Under the pieces are notes generated by a model that saw only the letters and a program-made list of their open reading frames with translations, had not been told where the DNA came from and ran no database searches. A stretch of 64,000 bases of DNA from Hypomyces perniciosus. Taxonomy: Eukaryota > Ascomycota > Sordariomycetes > Hypocreales > Hypocreaceae. Below are positions 63,101-64,000 of this stretch, in pieces. The stretch is from the NCBI GenBank assembly GCA_008477525.1, contig SPDT01000007.1, positions 6,820,001-6,884,000 on the forward strand, read 5' to 3'. The first letter of the stretch is position 1; every line of letters begins with the position of its first letter. A program made the position numbers and the translations under genes.

Positions 63101-64000
63101 AGATATTTTAATTAAAATATAGTCCTTTATAATACCTTAAGGTAGCTATTTTTAAAATAAATAAAATAAATTAGGATAATTACTTTTATATAAAAGATAT
63201 ATAAATACAGATAAATGGTAAGATTTTTAAAAATAGCTATTAAGTATTATTTTCAAAGCGTAAAAGATAACTGTTAATTAAAGTTTACTGCTTTACTTAT
63301 AAAAAATATAATTTAAGTATACTATAAGGAAAAGAATTATAAAATTAAATGATTTATTAATTATATATCCTTATTAACTATTTATCTTTTAATAGTAAAA
63401 GTTAAGATAAATTTTTAAACCTATTAAATTGTTTAATTTTCTGCTTTTTTATTTTTTTTTAAATACAAAAAGTCTTTTATAAAATAAAGGGCTATTAAAG
63501 GATTAAAATAATTAAAGATTACTAGCCTAATAAAAGTAGGTATTTAATTTTTTTAAGGAAAGTAATAGCTATATTTTGATTATTTTATTAAGGCTAGTAA
63601 TTAAGAAGATATGACTAAGTATAAAAAGAGGCTTTAGATTAGAGGCAATTTAAATAGTTTCTTTATTAGAAATTTAGGATAGAGATATAGTTATAAAAAG
63701 GGAATAAAATATATTCTTTAATAGCTGTAATAGTAATAGATTAAATTTAAAGGCACTTTTAATAGAGTTAAAGATTATGCTATTTATAAAATAATATAAA
63801 TAAAGCTTTAATATAATTTATCTGCTTAAAAAAGTATAAAAAGTTTATTTATAAATATACGAAATCTCTATTAAAATATAGATAGGCTTAAGAAGCTTTT
63901 TTTTAATAGTATATATAATGTTTTAAAGATATAACTGAAAGCCTTTAAAAGTATAGCGCTAAAAGTATTCTTTTAAGGTATAACTTTTTATAAATAATAA
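60172..64000 (+). mobile_element. RIP-degraded gypsy retrotransposon relic, continues past the window
   Basis: Plus strand at about 61,395-61,500 reads ILLFDFTVKYI, then KKDNIIAV, the end of a gypsy RNase H (FDFxVKYxxGKxNxVADALSR). Integrase-tail-like sequence follows near 62,400-62,560 (ELIFPSKVKLFTWQ). No LTR of this element is visible. All frames carry many stops. Confidence 0.6.

Noticed and set aside
14400..64000. CRISPR arrays, operons or bacterial features
   Set aside because: Fungal introns, RIP and LTR elements show eukaryotic nuclear DNA; no regularly spaced repeats were seen.

Overview
The window is nuclear DNA of a filamentous ascomycete. Genes carry many 50-150 nt introns with GTATGT/GTAAGT donors and CTRAC-type branch sites, the proteins are of fungal type, and the right three quarters is an extremely AT-rich retrotransposon graveyard in which coding relics are full of TGG->TAG/TAA and CAA/CAG->TAA/TAG stops, as expected from repeat-induced point mutation (RIP). 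A Eurotiomycete (Aspergillus/Penicillium-like) is my inference from gene style and the dispersed TACTTCGTA/TACTCCGTA words; no species is claimed.

Gene-bearing part, 1-14.4 kb. A bZIP-type regulator (minus) is divergent from a three-exon aldo-keto reductase (plus). A 17-exon CTP synthase gene (minus) follows; it keeps frame over 581 codons and has 8-, 9- and 14-nt exons, but one splice donor reads GA and another GC. Then come two related small secreted cysteine-containing proteins (both minus) and, divergent from the second, a secreted 587-residue protein built of five PAN/Apple-like cysteine modules. A broken D-2-hydroxyacid dehydrogenase ends the part.

Transposon part, 14.4-64 kb. A RIP-degraded LINE (minus) lies between 16-bp target duplications at 14,422 and 21,520, has an A-rich tail, and contains two head-to-head solo LTRs, each with its own 5-bp duplication. 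A 2.5-kb less AT-rich island (21.5-24.1 kb) holds a pseudogene of unknown family. Next comes a nested stack of LTR retrotransposons whose layers can be closed by LTR pairs and target duplications: Ty3/gypsy E (minus, 401-bp LTRs, 24,067-50,626) contains gypsy AD (plus, 172-bp LTRs, 28,459-47,874), which contains a same-family copy CB in the opposite direction (minus, 29,367-42,083), which contains a chromodomain gypsy (plus, 226-bp LTRs, 29,963-35,383) and a 581-bp solo LTR (39,483-40,063). Inner elements are visibly less mutated than outer ones.

To the right are a second LINE 5' end, inverted 275-bp copia LTRs with a minus-strand copia relic, a 423-bp TRIM/SMART-type miniature LTR element with perfect 76-bp LTRs boundaries and target duplication (59,744-60,166), and another gypsy relic running off the window. 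The genes do not form a recognisable pathway. The secreted-protein trio and the regulator/reductase/CTP-synthase group next to a RIP compartment look like an accessory, possibly subtelomeric, region; that is inference.
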